A stretch of DNA of 64,000 nucleotides. Origin: Oleiharenicola lentus. GTDB lineage: Bacteria > Verrucomicrobiota > Verrucomicrobiia > Opitutales > Opitutaceae. Under the pieces are notes generated by a model that did no database searches, was not told where the DNA came from, and worked only from the letters and a program-made list of their open reading frames with translations. The position numbers and the translations under genes are program-made. The stretch lies in assembly GCF_004118375.1 (NCBI RefSeq), contig NZ_SDHX01000002.1, positions 124,001-188,000 on the forward strand, written 5' to 3'. Below are positions 1 through 8,044 of the stretch, piece by piece (the first letter of the stretch is position 1; each line of letters begins with the position of its first letter).

Positions 1-956
1 AGATGCGCGTGGGCGACGAGTCCGTTGGTGAACTTCAACCGCTCCGAGATCCCGGGAAGAAAGGTCAGCCACCCCGTCACCACCAGGAGCAGCCACCACG
101 CCCACGCGGCCCACAGCCAGCGGCCCGAGTCCGCGCTCCAGTCGAAGCGCCGCCAATACAGCGGCAGAAGCGGCACCCAGGCCAGCAGCAGGCCAAGACC
201 GATGATCTGCCCTGGCACATGGTGGGAAACCGAACCATGGCGCATGCCGGCGAACATGCCCCAGGACGCAACCAGCGCGACCCAGAACCAGCCCGCGGGT
301 TTTGTGCGCCGCCGCCCCAGCATAAACGGCAGCAACCCGAAAAGCGTCACAATACCGAGCGTGGACCCGAGCAAGGCCGCCCCGGTGGCACCGCCGCTGT
401 CCGGATTCACCGCCGGGTAGTAGTCGCGTCCGGTGGACACATAAAGCAGAGGCGGCACCGCGAGCAACCCGACGAGCGGAATGCCGCGAACCAGCCGTTC
501 GCTTCGTCCCATGCTCCCGCGCCGCCGCCAAGTGTGTGCGGCCAACACGGCCCACAGGCCAACCATCGCGGCCGGCAGCACGCCCCGCGTCCAGCCGTGC
601 CAGTCGAGAAACAGCTTGCCGCTCGTGTCACCCGCCAGCCACGCGACCCCGCCGAGCAGAAGCGCAAGCGACCAGCCGCCGAGCGCGAACCGGGCCTGCG
701 TCACCACCCGCGGATCAGCCGCGTCGAGATACCAGTGGAGCAAAGCCGCCACCAGCGGAAGCGCGCACCAGCCGTAAAGCTGCCAGTTGAGATGCAGGGG
801 CATCCACCGCCCGTAGGTCAGTGGCGCAACAAGGTCGCCCAACTCCGGCCAAAGCAGGCTGGCCGCCAGCCACAGGCCCACGGCATTGGCCGCAGCCAGC
901 CAGATCAGGCTGTGCCGCGTCGCCACCTGCGCGATGGTGATCCGGGCCGTGTTCAT
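1..956 (-). CDS. Heme-copper oxidase (CcoN)-like membrane protein, C-terminus cut by window edge
   Basis: The frame is open from the ATG at 956 to the window edge, so 318 residues are visible and the C-terminus is missing. It is a polytopic membrane protein. Three stretches line up by eye with subunit I of cbb3-type oxidases: GRWMPLHLNWQLYGW at residues 49-63 (CcoN has a PLHTN stretch whose His binds the low-spin heme), RHGSVSHHVPG at 239-249 followed by a hydrophobic helix, and FTNGLVAHAH at 309-318. Where CcoN carries the CuB-ligand His and cross-linked Tyr (YGHNAV), this protein reads PDSGGATG (185-192), so oxygen reduction is doubtful. Its ATG overlaps the stop of the ABC ATPase gene as ATGA, so it is the last visible gene of a five-gene operon. 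The fold call is moderately sure; the function is unknown. Confidence 0.6.
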   Translation of the reverse strand, partial: MNTARITIAQVATRHSLIWLAAANAVGLWLAASLLWPELGDLVAPLTYGRWMPLHLNWQLYGWCALPLVAALLHWYLDAADPRVVTQARFALGGWSLALLLGGVAWLAGDTSGKLFLDWHGWTRGVLPAAMVGLWAVLAAHTWRRRGSMGRSERLVRGIPLVGLLAVPPLLYVSTGRDYYPAVNPDSGGATGAALLGSTLGIVTLFGLLPFMLGRRRTKPAGWFWVALVASWGMFAGMRHGSVSHHVPGQIIGLGLLLAWVPLLPLYWRRFDWSADSGRWLWAAWAWWLLLVVTGWLTFLPGISERLKFTNGLVAHAH

Positions 957-1627
957 GTCTCCGCGAGCCGCCCGTTGCGCATCCGCACGAGGCGGTGACA
1001 GGCTTCCGCGAAGCGGCGTTCGTGCGTCGCGATCACGACGGCGATGCCATCGCGCTCGGCAAGATCCTTGAGCAGGGCGAAAACCGCGCTGCCGGTCTCC
1101 TCGTCGAGCGAGCCGGTCGGCTCATCGGCGAGCAGCAGCCGCGGCGAGTTCATCAGCGCCCGGCAGATGGCCGTGCGCTGGCGCTCACCGCCGGAAAGAT
1201 CCTGGATGCGGTGGCCCAGCCGGTGGGCCAGCCCGAGTTGCTCGGCCAGCAACCGGATCCGCTGCGTGCGCTGGGCCGATGATACTCCCGTGGCCAGGGC
1301 CGGCACGGCGATGTTCTCCTCCATCGTCAAATCGGGGATCAGGTTGTGCAGTTGGAAAACAAAGCCGAGGTGCCGGCGCCGCAGTTCGATGCGGGCAGCT
1401 TCGTCGCGGGGATCGAGTCCGCAGACGCTCAGTTCGCCCCGGTCCGGCACGTCGAGACCGCCGAGCAGGTGCAACAGCGTGCTCTTGCCGGAGCCGGACG
1501 CGCCCCACAGCGCGACGATTTCACCCGGGCGCACTTGCAGGGACACCTCATGCAGCACGGGCAAGCGGCCGCCGTCATAACTCTTGGCGAGGTGCGTCGC
1601 GCGAACCGGCAGGACAGTCTCACTCAT
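953..1627 (-). CDS. ABC transporter ATPase, MacB/LolD type
   Basis: 224-residue ATPase with all nucleotide-binding motifs: Walker A GASGSGKST at residues 42-50, a Q-loop after FVFQL, signature LSGGERQR, Walker B LLLADEPTGSLD and the switch His in ATHER. Length and the EPTGSLD motif fit the MacB/LolD/FtsE subfamily, which powers lipoprotein release or mechanotransmission rather than classic substrate import. I start at the ATG at 1627 (MSETV); an upstream in-frame ATG at 1663 would add 12 arginine-rich residues inside the permease gene. It overlaps the permease gene by 8 bases and the following oxidase-like gene by 4, so all three should be translated together. It should pair with the permease at 1620-2732; the substrate is unknown. 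Confidence 0.93.
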   Translation of the reverse strand: MSETVLPVRATHLAKSYDGGRLPVLHEVSLQVRPGEIVALWGASGSGKSTLLHLLGGLDVPDRGELSVCGLDPRDEAARIELRRRHLGFVFQLHNLIPDLTMEENIAVPALATGVSSAQRTQRIRLLAEQLGLAHRLGHRIQDLSGGERQRTAICRALMNSPRLLLADEPTGSLDEETGSAVFALLKDLAERDGIAVVIATHERRFAEACHRLVRMRNGRLAET

Positions 1628-2732
1628 AACGCAGGGCCTCCGCCGGTTGAATGCGCGACGCAAAGCGCGCCGGATAAATCGCCCCGAGCACCGCGGTCGC
1701 CAGGGCGGTCACCACGATGCCCACGAGCACGAGCGGCTGGATGGCGGCCTGCACGTAGCCGTTGAATTGCGGCAGGCGCTCGACCACGGCCAAGACCGCA
1801 AATCCGAGTCCCAGCCCGGTAACGATGCCGAGTGCCGCGACCGACGCCGCCTCGGCGAAGATCAGGCCGGCCACCTGCGGGCTGGAGAATCCGCATACGC
1901 GGAGCACCGCGATTTCCCGGATGCGGCTGAAAACTGACAAGAGCATCGTGTTGGCGACGCCCAGTCCGCCGAGTGCGAACGCACACAGGCCGACGGCCCA
2001 GGCGGTGAGATTGAGAATCTTGAAACTGCTGTAGCCCGACGAGAATTCCCGGTTCTCCAGGGCCGTGAGACCCGGGTTCGCCTGCTCGAAAGCCTGTTTG
2101 AAAGCAGCGCCCTGCGACTCGTCGCGCAGCTTCACCGCGACCACGGACGCTGCCGTGCCCCGGTGGAAAAATTCCTGCGCTGACGCCAGCGGCAGGAACA
2201 CGCCGCCATCCTCGAAGCCGTTTTCGGTGCGGAAAATCCCGGCCACCCGGAAGCGGCCGCGACCGATCTCGAGCACCTCGCCCTGTTTCGCCTGCAGGAA
2301 TTCCGCGGCCCGTGAGCCGAGGAAGACTTCTTGCTCCCCGCGGCCAAAACTTTCGCGCGCACCGGCCAGCCATTCTGCCCGCGCGAGACGCGGATCATTT
2401 GCCTCTATGCCGAAACAGGTGATCACGGGATGCCCCGGCGCCGTCACGATGCCGAACAGCATCGGATGCGCCTCGGCCACCTCCGGCCGCGCCCGGACGC
2501 CGGCAACCTGCTCCTGCGTCACGGAGCTGAAAAACAGGTCGGAGACGTTGCGTTCGAAAACCAGGTAGTGGCTGTCCGTGGAAAGAATGCGCTGAAACAT
2601 GCCAATCGCGCCGGTGACGATCGCCAGGATCGTCAGCATCGCGGCCACGCCGAAGGCGATGCCCGCCACCCCGATGGCCGCGCGCAGGCGGTGCCGGCGC
2701 AGGTTGATGAAAACCAAAGCGAGATAGCGCAT
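1620..2732 (-). CDS. FtsX/MacB-family ABC permease
   Basis: 370-residue membrane component of the adjacent ATPase. An N-terminal transmembrane helix (about residues 15-40) is followed by a roughly 200-residue extracytoplasmic MacB-like domain and three C-terminal helices of the FtsX domain (GGLGVANTMLLSVFSRIREIA is the typical cytoplasmic-loop stretch). The protein ends in IQPAEALRYE, the usual P-x-EALR-x-E tail of this family. I chose the ATG at 2732 (MRYLALVF) because the upstream extension to 2804 is not hydrophobic and would lie inside the polyprenyl synthase gene. There are 8 bases between that gene's stop and this start. MacB-type pairs act on lipoproteins, lipids or peptides at the inner membrane; here the neighbours (polyprenyl synthase, YceI) suggest an isoprenoid-linked cargo, which is inference. 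Confidence 0.9.
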   Translation of the reverse strand: MRYLALVFINLRRHRLRAAIGVAGIAFGVAAMLTILAIVTGAIGMFQRILSTDSHYLVFERNVSDLFFSSVTQEQVAGVRARPEVAEAHPMLFGIVTAPGHPVITCFGIEANDPRLARAEWLAGARESFGRGEQEVFLGSRAAEFLQAKQGEVLEIGRGRFRVAGIFRTENGFEDGGVFLPLASAQEFFHRGTAASVVAVKLRDESQGAAFKQAFEQANPGLTALENREFSSGYSSFKILNLTAWAVGLCAFALGGLGVANTMLLSVFSRIREIAVLRVCGFSSPQVAGLIFAEAASVAALGIVTGLGLGFAVLAVVERLPQFNGYVQAAIQPLVLVGIVVTALATAVLGAIYPARFASRIQPAEALRYE

Positions 2733-2740
2733 GGCCGTCC

Positions 2741-3637
2741 TCAGGCGGCCCGGGCCCGCGCCCGGCCGGTGATCGCCGCATGAAACTCGGCGAGGTAATT
2801 CCAACGGGCACCCAACGCCTGCAAGTTCCGGCTCGTGCGGGCGAGCTGTCGCTCCAGCCGGTCAATCCGCCGTTGGGCCGCACCGGGCCCGAGCGCGTTG
2901 ACCAGATTCGGCCGGCTGAGTGCCTGGTCCCGACCGGTATCCTTGCCCGCGTTCATGAGGGTGCCGATCACATCCTTCATGTCGTCGCAGGCCTGAAACC
3001 ACTGGCCCCAGTAAACCGCCAGCGCCTTGAGCAGCCGGAACTCCGCCGCCGAAGGCTCCACCGCCAGCGCAGGCAGGATCAAAGCGAGCTTGAACAGCGC
3101 ACCGGTCTTGCCGGCGGCGATGACCGCGATTTCGCGCCGGTCCGTGGCGCCTTCGCCGAAGCGCAGATCCCGGGCCTGCCCGCCCACGAGCCCGGCAAGG
3201 CCGAGGGTGTCGTCGAGCAGCAGCGCCGTCCGCACCCGCACGGCGGGCGCATGCGCCGCGTAGGCGAGGCCGATCAGCACGTGAGCCCGGTTGATGAAGG
3301 CCAGGGCCGCGAGGATGGCGGTGGCATCGCCATGCACGCGATGCACACAGGCCTGTCCGCGGCGCACCGTGGCGTCGTCCATGCACGGCAAGTCGTCGAG
3401 AATCAGCGAGGCCGCGTGAAAATACTCCACCGCACAGGCCAGCGGCAGCGCCACGGCCTCAGGGAGCTCATGGCTGCGCGCCGCCGAGAGGACCAACCGG
3501 GCCCGCAACAGGCTGCCGAGGGCGGTCGCGGTCTGCGTGATGGCGGCGTGAAGGTGCGGCTCCATTCCCGGTGCCCGGGGCGCATGTTCCTGGAGCGCAG
3601 CCGCCAGTTCCATCCCTTCGGAATCGAGGGTGTTCAT
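2741..3637 (-). CDS. Polyprenyl (farnesyl/geranylgeranyl-type) diphosphate synthase
   Basis: 298-residue all-helical trans-prenyltransferase. It condenses isopentenyl diphosphate with an allylic diphosphate to give C15-C20 or longer chains. Both metal-binding motifs are present: the first aspartate-rich motif DDLPCMDD, in the bacterial DDx4D form, and the second, DDMKD. A Gly-Gly-Gln (VGGQARD) region precedes a conserved Lys-Thr (GKTGALFK). The length is typical of IspA-type short-chain synthases. Its start overlaps the YceI stop by 4 bases, which argues for coupled expression. It is unusual for such a gene to sit between a periplasmic YceI protein and a MacB transporter instead of with dxs/ispA housekeeping genes. 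Chain length cannot be decided from the sequence by eye. Confidence 0.9.
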   Translation of the reverse strand: MNTLDSEGMELAAALQEHAPRAPGMEPHLHAAITQTATALGSLLRARLVLSAARSHELPEAVALPLACAVEYFHAASLILDDLPCMDDATVRRGQACVHRVHGDATAILAALAFINRAHVLIGLAYAAHAPAVRVRTALLLDDTLGLAGLVGGQARDLRFGEGATDRREIAVIAAGKTGALFKLALILPALAVEPSAAEFRLLKALAVYWGQWFQACDDMKDVIGTLMNAGKDTGRDQALSRPNLVNALGPGAAQRRIDRLERQLARTSRNLQALGARWNYLAEFHAAITGRARARAA

Positions 3638-4194
3638 GCGGCCTCCTTTTTGCGTCCCTGCAGATGAAAGCGCACATGGACCAGCGGGTCCACCTTCAGC
3701 AGGCCCATCATCCGGATGACCGGAAGGTCAAACGTGCGCGTGTCCACCACGGCCTCGCCGTCAATCGCGCAGACGTCCCCCTGCGTCACCACCGTCACCG
3801 GAAACTCGAGCAGCTGCGTGTGTCCGTGAAACGTCAGGCGGCCGCGTGCCAGCCAGGCGGCATCTGCCTGCGGCGTGAGGCTCTCGAGCAGAAACTCCCC
3901 GTCGGGAAAACGGTCGGTCTGCTGCCACTCGTGCATGGCCTTGTCGCGTTTCTCCTTGCCAGTTTCCACGTCGGAAAAATGGAACCGCACGCTGGCGGCC
4001 GTCACCCGGCCATCGGGCGCGAGGGTGATGCTCGGTTCGAACTTGGCGAGGCGGCCGGTGAACGAATCCACGGTGGCCTTGACGATGACTTCGATCCGGG
4101 ACTGGGCCGGATCACAGGCCAGCTGGGCGGCTTGGGCGCACCAGCCACCGCCCAGCAGGGCGGCGGCGAGAGCGAGCAGGAAGCGGGGTTTCAT
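3634..4194 (-). CDS. YceI-family periplasmic lipocalin-like protein
   Basis: 186 residues. A cleavable signal peptide (MKPRFLLALAAALLGGGWCAQA) is followed by the beta-barrel YceI domain: SRIEVIVKATVDSFTGRL near the start and a late TFDLPVIRMMGLLKVDPLVHV strand pair. YceI-fold proteins are periplasmic and bind long isoprenoid lipids such as polyprenyl or quinone tails in the family members with structures. It is the first gene of the operon, and its ATGA overlap couples it to the polyprenyl synthase. Seen: signal peptide and barrel pattern. Inferred: it may bind the isoprenoid made by its neighbour. Confidence 0.85.
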   Translation of the reverse strand: MKPRFLLALAAALLGGGWCAQAAQLACDPAQSRIEVIVKATVDSFTGRLAKFEPSITLAPDGRVTAASVRFHFSDVETGKEKRDKAMHEWQQTDRFPDGEFLLESLTPQADAAWLARGRLTFHGHTQLLEFPVTVVTQGDVCAIDGEAVVDTRTFDLPVIRMMGLLKVDPLVHVRFHLQGRKKEAA

Positions 4195-4286
4195 GCGCCC
4201 ACCTTAGCCCGATGACATGAACCCACCGTGAACGGCGGATTAATTCTTGTTCATCCGCCGGGATGGCGGCCGGTGGACGATCCGCA

Positions 4287-5573
4287 TTACTTCAGCCCCG
4301 AGGGCAGCTGCGGCGTGGAAATCAGTTCGGTAAACAATTCCCAACGCATGGCGGAATCACCCTGGGACCGGGCCTCGACCCAGTCGCTGACCAGCTTCAG
4401 GCCGTGGTTGTAGGTGATGACATAGGAACGATACTTCTCGATGAACCGCAGATACTGCTGCGCGCGGGCGGGCTCCATAAGGGAGTATTTCTCCAGACGC
4501 GCGGCGCATTCGGCTGCGGTGATCCGACCGTCGAGGTAGTCGCGCGCGGCCTCGTTGCCGGCGAAGCTGAGTTTTTTGGTGAGCCCGAGCACGCGATAGT
4601 AATCGTCAGCCAGCGCGGGATCGAGCCCGGCCAGCGGGAAGAGGACATCGCGCTCGAAGGCGAGTTTCTCCGTGCCAGGGAAGGCCACGATGATGCCGTA
4701 GTTGGCGGTGCCCTCGGCGATGATGGCGCTGGGACCGAAGAGCGGGTTGACCGAGAACTCCACCCAACCGCGCTCCTTCATCAGCTTCTGTTCGATCAAG
4801 GTCCCATAGACGTGGTGGCCCGGGTAACCCTCGTGCGCGGCGAGATCCACCGCGCGGTCGATGAAGATGGGGAGGTCGGTGTTGATCTGGATGCGGCTGT
4901 GCGCGCTGCCTTGATACCAGTTGTAGCCGGCCCACGGTTTGCCGGTCACGTATTCAAGGGTGAACTTCTCGTCGGCGGGCAGCGGGATGCGCTTGAGCGT
5001 GCGGGCACGCGCCTCGGCGACGGCGGCCTGGAACACGGCGTCGAGCTTCTCCGGCGAAATGATGAACCGGTTGCGGAAGGCCTGAAACCGCGCGGCCACC
5101 GTGCCATCGCCGGGGAGGGCTTGGTCGAGCTCGGCCAGCACGGCATCGTAATGTGCGGTGTCGTGGTGGGGAGCGACGGTGTCGTAGATGAGGCGAGACT
5201 CCTCATCGAAGCTGAACTTCTCGCCGGCGACATGGGCGAGCCGTGTGCTCAACGCCTGCACCTGCTTCGCGAGGTAGGCGTGGCGCATGTGCTGCAGGCG
5301 GTCAAAGCTGGCGGCATCCACCCTCGCGAGGCCGGCTCCGAGCCGTTCCAGCCGGGAGCGAACCTCGGCCAGCGGGAGCTTCTCGGCCTCGGCAGCCGTG
5401 CGCCACTCGGTCGGACCGGAGTAAGCGTCCACGTAATCGCCATCGTGCACACCGGCGGCGAGCGCGAGCCTGACGTAGGATTCGGCGAGGGGATCGAGGG
5501 CGGGTTGGGCGTAGGCCATGGTGGCAGCCGTGGTGACCAGCAGGCCGCTCACGACCAATCGGGTGATCTTCAT
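4287..5573 (-). CDS. Secreted zinc-peptidase-like protein with HEGYPGHH motif
   Basis: 428 residues with a signal peptide (MKITRLVVSGLLVTTAATMAYAQ). The core motif HEGYPGHH lies near residue 245 and corresponds to the HExxPGHH motif of the DUF885 family, which is related to zinc metallopeptidases; a downstream EGTANYG supplies a candidate third metal ligand. It probably acts in the periplasm. I chose the ATG at 5573 because the 22-residue extension to 5639 precedes an obvious signal sequence. Only 4 bases separate it from the upstream LolD-like ATPase, so it belongs to the same operon. Substrate unknown. It is shorter than many DUF885 proteins (about 550-600 residues). Confidence 0.72.
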   Translation of the reverse strand: MKITRLVVSGLLVTTAATMAYAQPALDPLAESYVRLALAAGVHDGDYVDAYSGPTEWRTAAEAEKLPLAEVRSRLERLGAGLARVDAASFDRLQHMRHAYLAKQVQALSTRLAHVAGEKFSFDEESRLIYDTVAPHHDTAHYDAVLAELDQALPGDGTVAARFQAFRNRFIISPEKLDAVFQAAVAEARARTLKRIPLPADEKFTLEYVTGKPWAGYNWYQGSAHSRIQINTDLPIFIDRAVDLAAHEGYPGHHVYGTLIEQKLMKERGWVEFSVNPLFGPSAIIAEGTANYGIIVAFPGTEKLAFERDVLFPLAGLDPALADDYYRVLGLTKKLSFAGNEAARDYLDGRITAAECAARLEKYSLMEPARAQQYLRFIEKYRSYVITYNHGLKLVSDWVEARSQGDSAMRWELFTELISTPQLPSGLK

Positions 5574-5577
5574 GAAA

Positions 5578-6267
5578 TCATGCAACCGCGCCCAGTTCGC
5601 CGTTGTGAAGGGCGAACCTCCGGGCGGCACGGGCGGCATGGGCCGGGTTGTGGGTCACGAGCACGAGAGCGGTCCGCTCCTCGGCACAGACCTCGAGCAG
5701 AAGGCTGATGACCTCGTCGCCGGTGCGTTCGTCGAGGTTGCCGGTGGGCTCGTCGGCGAGAATGACCTGCGGGCGGTTCATCAGCGCCCGCGCCACCGCC
5801 ACGCGCTGGCGCTCACCGCCGGAAAGCTGCGAAGGCAGGTGATGGCCGCGCTCGCCCAGTCCAACACGCCTGAGCAGCGTCGAGGCGCGCTCGCGTTCGG
5901 CATCACCCACCCGACCCACGAGCCGTGCGGCCATGAGCACATTGGCCGATGCGTCGATCTCGGGGATGAGGTAGTAAGCTTGGAAGACCATGCCGAGAAA
6001 CCGCCCGCGCCGGGCGGTGAGTTCGCCGAGACTGAGCCGGTGTGCGGCGTCGGCGCCCCAGAAGAGTTCGCCCGCATCGGGCCGGTCGAGCCCGGCGAGC
6101 AGGTTGAGCAGCGTGCTCTTGCCCGAACCCGACTCGCCGCGGATGGACAAGGTCTCGCCGGCGGCCACGGCGAGATCCACGCCACTCAGCACGCCAAGCG
6201 TTTTGTCCCCGCTCGGGTACGTCTTGGTGAGGCCGGCGGCCCGGAGAACTGGTGCGACGTCACTCAC
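5578..6267 (-). CDS. lolD: Lipoprotein-releasing ABC ATPase, LolD type
   Basis: 229 residues. Walker A GESGSGKST, signature LSGGERQR, Walker B VILADEPTGNLDE and switch His in VTHNP are all intact, with the ADEPTGNLD form typical of LolD. In the Lol pathway this ATPase energises extraction of outer-membrane lipoproteins from the inner membrane. It overlaps the upstream LolC/E-like permease gene by 8 bases, so the pair is a single unit, and is followed 4 bases later by the HEGYPGHH peptidase gene. This is the second MacB/LolD-class ATPase within 5 kb; the two are clearly different sequences. Confidence 0.9.
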   Translation of the reverse strand: MSDVAPVLRAAGLTKTYPSGDKTLGVLSGVDLAVAAGETLSIRGESGSGKSTLLNLLAGLDRPDAGELFWGADAAHRLSLGELTARRGRFLGMVFQAYYLIPEIDASANVLMAARLVGRVGDAERERASTLLRRVGLGERGHHLPSQLSGGERQRVAVARALMNRPQVILADEPTGNLDERTGDEVISLLLEVCAEERTALVLVTHNPAHAARAARRFALHNGELGAVA

Positions 6268-7486
6268 TTCGCAGCGCCTCCACGGGTTTGAGTTTCGCCG
6301 CCCTCCAGGCGGGGATCAGGCCGGCCAAAGTCGCGGCCACGATGGAGAACACGACAATGATGAATACATCCTTGGCCGCCGTGTGGGCGGGCAGGTTGCT
6401 GAACTGGTAGAACTTCACAAAGGCCTCCTCGCCCATCGTCATCCGCGCGATGAAGCCCACAATGGCATTGCGCCAGTGCAGCAGGGCATAGCCAAACAGA
6501 AGACCGGCGGCGGTTCCCGCCACCCCGATGAATCCGCCCTGCACACAGAAGCTCAGCGCCACGTCACGGGCCCGGCCGCCCATCGCGCCGAGCAGGCCGA
6601 TCTCGCGGGTCTTGCGCACAACCGTCACGAGCAGCGAGCTGGTGATCGAGAACGCGGCCACGACGATGATGAACGTGAGCAGGAAGAAGATCATGTTGCG
6701 CTCGAAAGCGAGGACCGCCTGGAAGTCGGCGTTCGCCTCGAACCAGGTGAGCGCCCCCACTCCGGCCGGCAATGCGCGGTTGAGCCGGGCGGCCACGACG
6801 TCCGCATCGGCGCCGGGTTGGAGCCGGACGTTGTAGCCGTGGACCATGCGGTCGAGGCCGTAGAGATCCTGCATCAGGCGCAGCGGGCAGATGACCGTGG
6901 AGCTGTCGAGCTGCTGGTGCCCGATGTGAAAGATGCCGGCCACGCGCACCTCGCGCGGGAGCAACACCTCGTTGTTCTTCATGCGCTCAAGCATGAGTGG
7001 CGTGTAGATGCTGACCGTATCGCCCGGCCGCACGCCCAGACCGCTCGCCAGCAGCGAACTCAGGATCACCGAGTCGTCGTCGAGGTCGTCCAGCGAACCG
7101 GCGGTCAGGTAGCGTTGGAGCGGGATGACCTGGGCGATTCGCTCAAGATCCAAGCCCTGCACCGCCGGGAACGCCGGGCGACGACCGTATTCGAGCATCA
7201 CCACACCCTGCGCATAAGGCGCGAAGGCCGCGATGCCGGGGTCGGCCGCGAGCACTTTTTCCACACCGGCCGCCGGGTCGATCAGACCCCGGGCCTTCAC
7301 CTGCACCTCGCCCTGGGTGTCGATGATCATCCGTTTGATCTGGTGACCGAAGCCGCCCATCACGCTCGTCGAGACCAGCATCAGCGCCACCCCCAGCCCC
7401 ACCCCCAGCACGGAGATCAGCGTGAAAAACGACACCCGCCCGGTCGGGAACAGTTGCTTAAGGGCGAGGTAGATCGGCCAGGGCAT
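6260..7486 (-). CDS. lolC: Lipoprotein-releasing system permease, LolC/LolE family
   Basis: 408 residues. It begins MPWPIYLALKQLFP and has an N-terminal helix (about 20-45), a large periplasmic domain, and three C-terminal helices from about residue 280; it ends LKPVEALRSE, the standard LolC/E tail. In organisms with one permease gene, LolC/E homologues form a homodimer with LolD; no second permease is present here. It is the first gene of a three-gene operon. Upstream lies a 558-base AT-rich spacer shared with a divergent gene, where the promoter must sit. Confidence 0.9.
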   Translation of the reverse strand: MPWPIYLALKQLFPTGRVSFFTLISVLGVGLGVALMLVSTSVMGGFGHQIKRMIIDTQGEVQVKARGLIDPAAGVEKVLAADPGIAAFAPYAQGVVMLEYGRRPAFPAVQGLDLERIAQVIPLQRYLTAGSLDDLDDDSVILSSLLASGLGVRPGDTVSIYTPLMLERMKNNEVLLPREVRVAGIFHIGHQQLDSSTVICPLRLMQDLYGLDRMVHGYNVRLQPGADADVVAARLNRALPAGVGALTWFEANADFQAVLAFERNMIFFLLTFIIVVAAFSITSSLLVTVVRKTREIGLLGAMGGRARDVALSFCVQGGFIGVAGTAAGLLFGYALLHWRNAIVGFIARMTMGEEAFVKFYQFSNLPAHTAAKDVFIIVVFSIVAATLAGLIPAWRAAKLKPVEALRSE

Positions 7487-7563
7487 AGGGTTGAATTAAT
7501 AGACCCGAGTCTGTGATATTGGTGTGGCAAGAATCATATCTGTTTCAGGAAGTCCACCTTCCT

Positions 7564-7712
7564 AACCCGGACATTTCACACTGATGAGCAAGCCAGTCAG
7601 CCAACTGTCCATCCGAGCAACGGGTCGAGCGACTAGATCGTAATTCGGCCGGCAAGTTCGGCCTGACAGGGCGAATATTTCTCACTTCTGGGTATGAAAT
7701 ACTCGGGCTAAC
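7564..7712 (-). repeat. Divergent copy of the ATATTTC/GAAATAT palindromic repeat
   Basis: The segment GACAGGGCGAATATTTCTC ... GGGTATGAAATA ... CGGGCTAACC (7666-7712) matches, in inverse orientation, the first half of the element at 48308-48484, and the preceding GGCAAGTTCGGCC matches the CGACAAAGTCGGCC part of the 42.9 kb copy. CTAACCCGGACATTTCAC at 7565-7582 resembles the other end of that element. The middle is diverged, so this looks like an old copy. Confidence 0.6.
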
Positions 7713-7994
7713 CTCTCGGAGGTGTGGTCACCGACCAATCGCACCCCGGCCTCTAAGATAGCTGGGCCATAAGAAAAACATTCGAACCAAAGTCCCTCAT
7801 GCCAATGGCCAGAAAACGAGATCGTGAACCAAGAATGAAATTTCAGGACCAAACTAGCTCAGTTGTTTTTCGTCGGATTTCTTAACAAAAACGAAAGTTA
7901 ATACATCCATTCGGCCCTGACTATGAAATATATAATGTTTGCTATTAATTCATTATTATCGTTTTGCATGATATTTTAAAACCACTTTCAATTC

Positions 7995-8010
7995 TTGGCA
8001 AGCATCCAGC
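7995..8010 (+). promoter_or_regulatory. Weak candidate sigma-54 promoter of the VPD-CTERM gene
   Basis: TTGGCAAGCATCCAGC has GG and GC spaced by exactly 10 bases, the spacing of -24/-12 promoters, and lies about 35 bases before the ATG at 8045. The -24 half (TTGGCA) is good; the -12 half reads CAGC instead of TTGC. Several exosortase/PEP-CTERM systems use RpoN with PrsK/PrsR, which is why I record it. Confidence 0.2.
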
Positions 8011-8044
8011 TGTTTGCACTTATTCCTTTAATCCGTAATCCCCT

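Larger units (their letters stand above)
7487..8044. other. Divergent AT-rich intergenic spacer
   Basis: 558 bases between the lolC start (minus) and the VPD-CTERM gene (plus). No open frame with coding character is visible. The left half holds a divergent copy of the palindromic repeat described separately. The right half (about 7850-8040) is clearly more AT-rich than the rest of the window and contains TATAAT-like words around 7930 that could serve either strand. Confidence 0.7.

Noticed and set aside
7577-7620. CTGATGAG word suggesting a hammerhead ribozyme
   Set aside because: No GAAA core partner or cleavage triplet with matching stems could be found near it.
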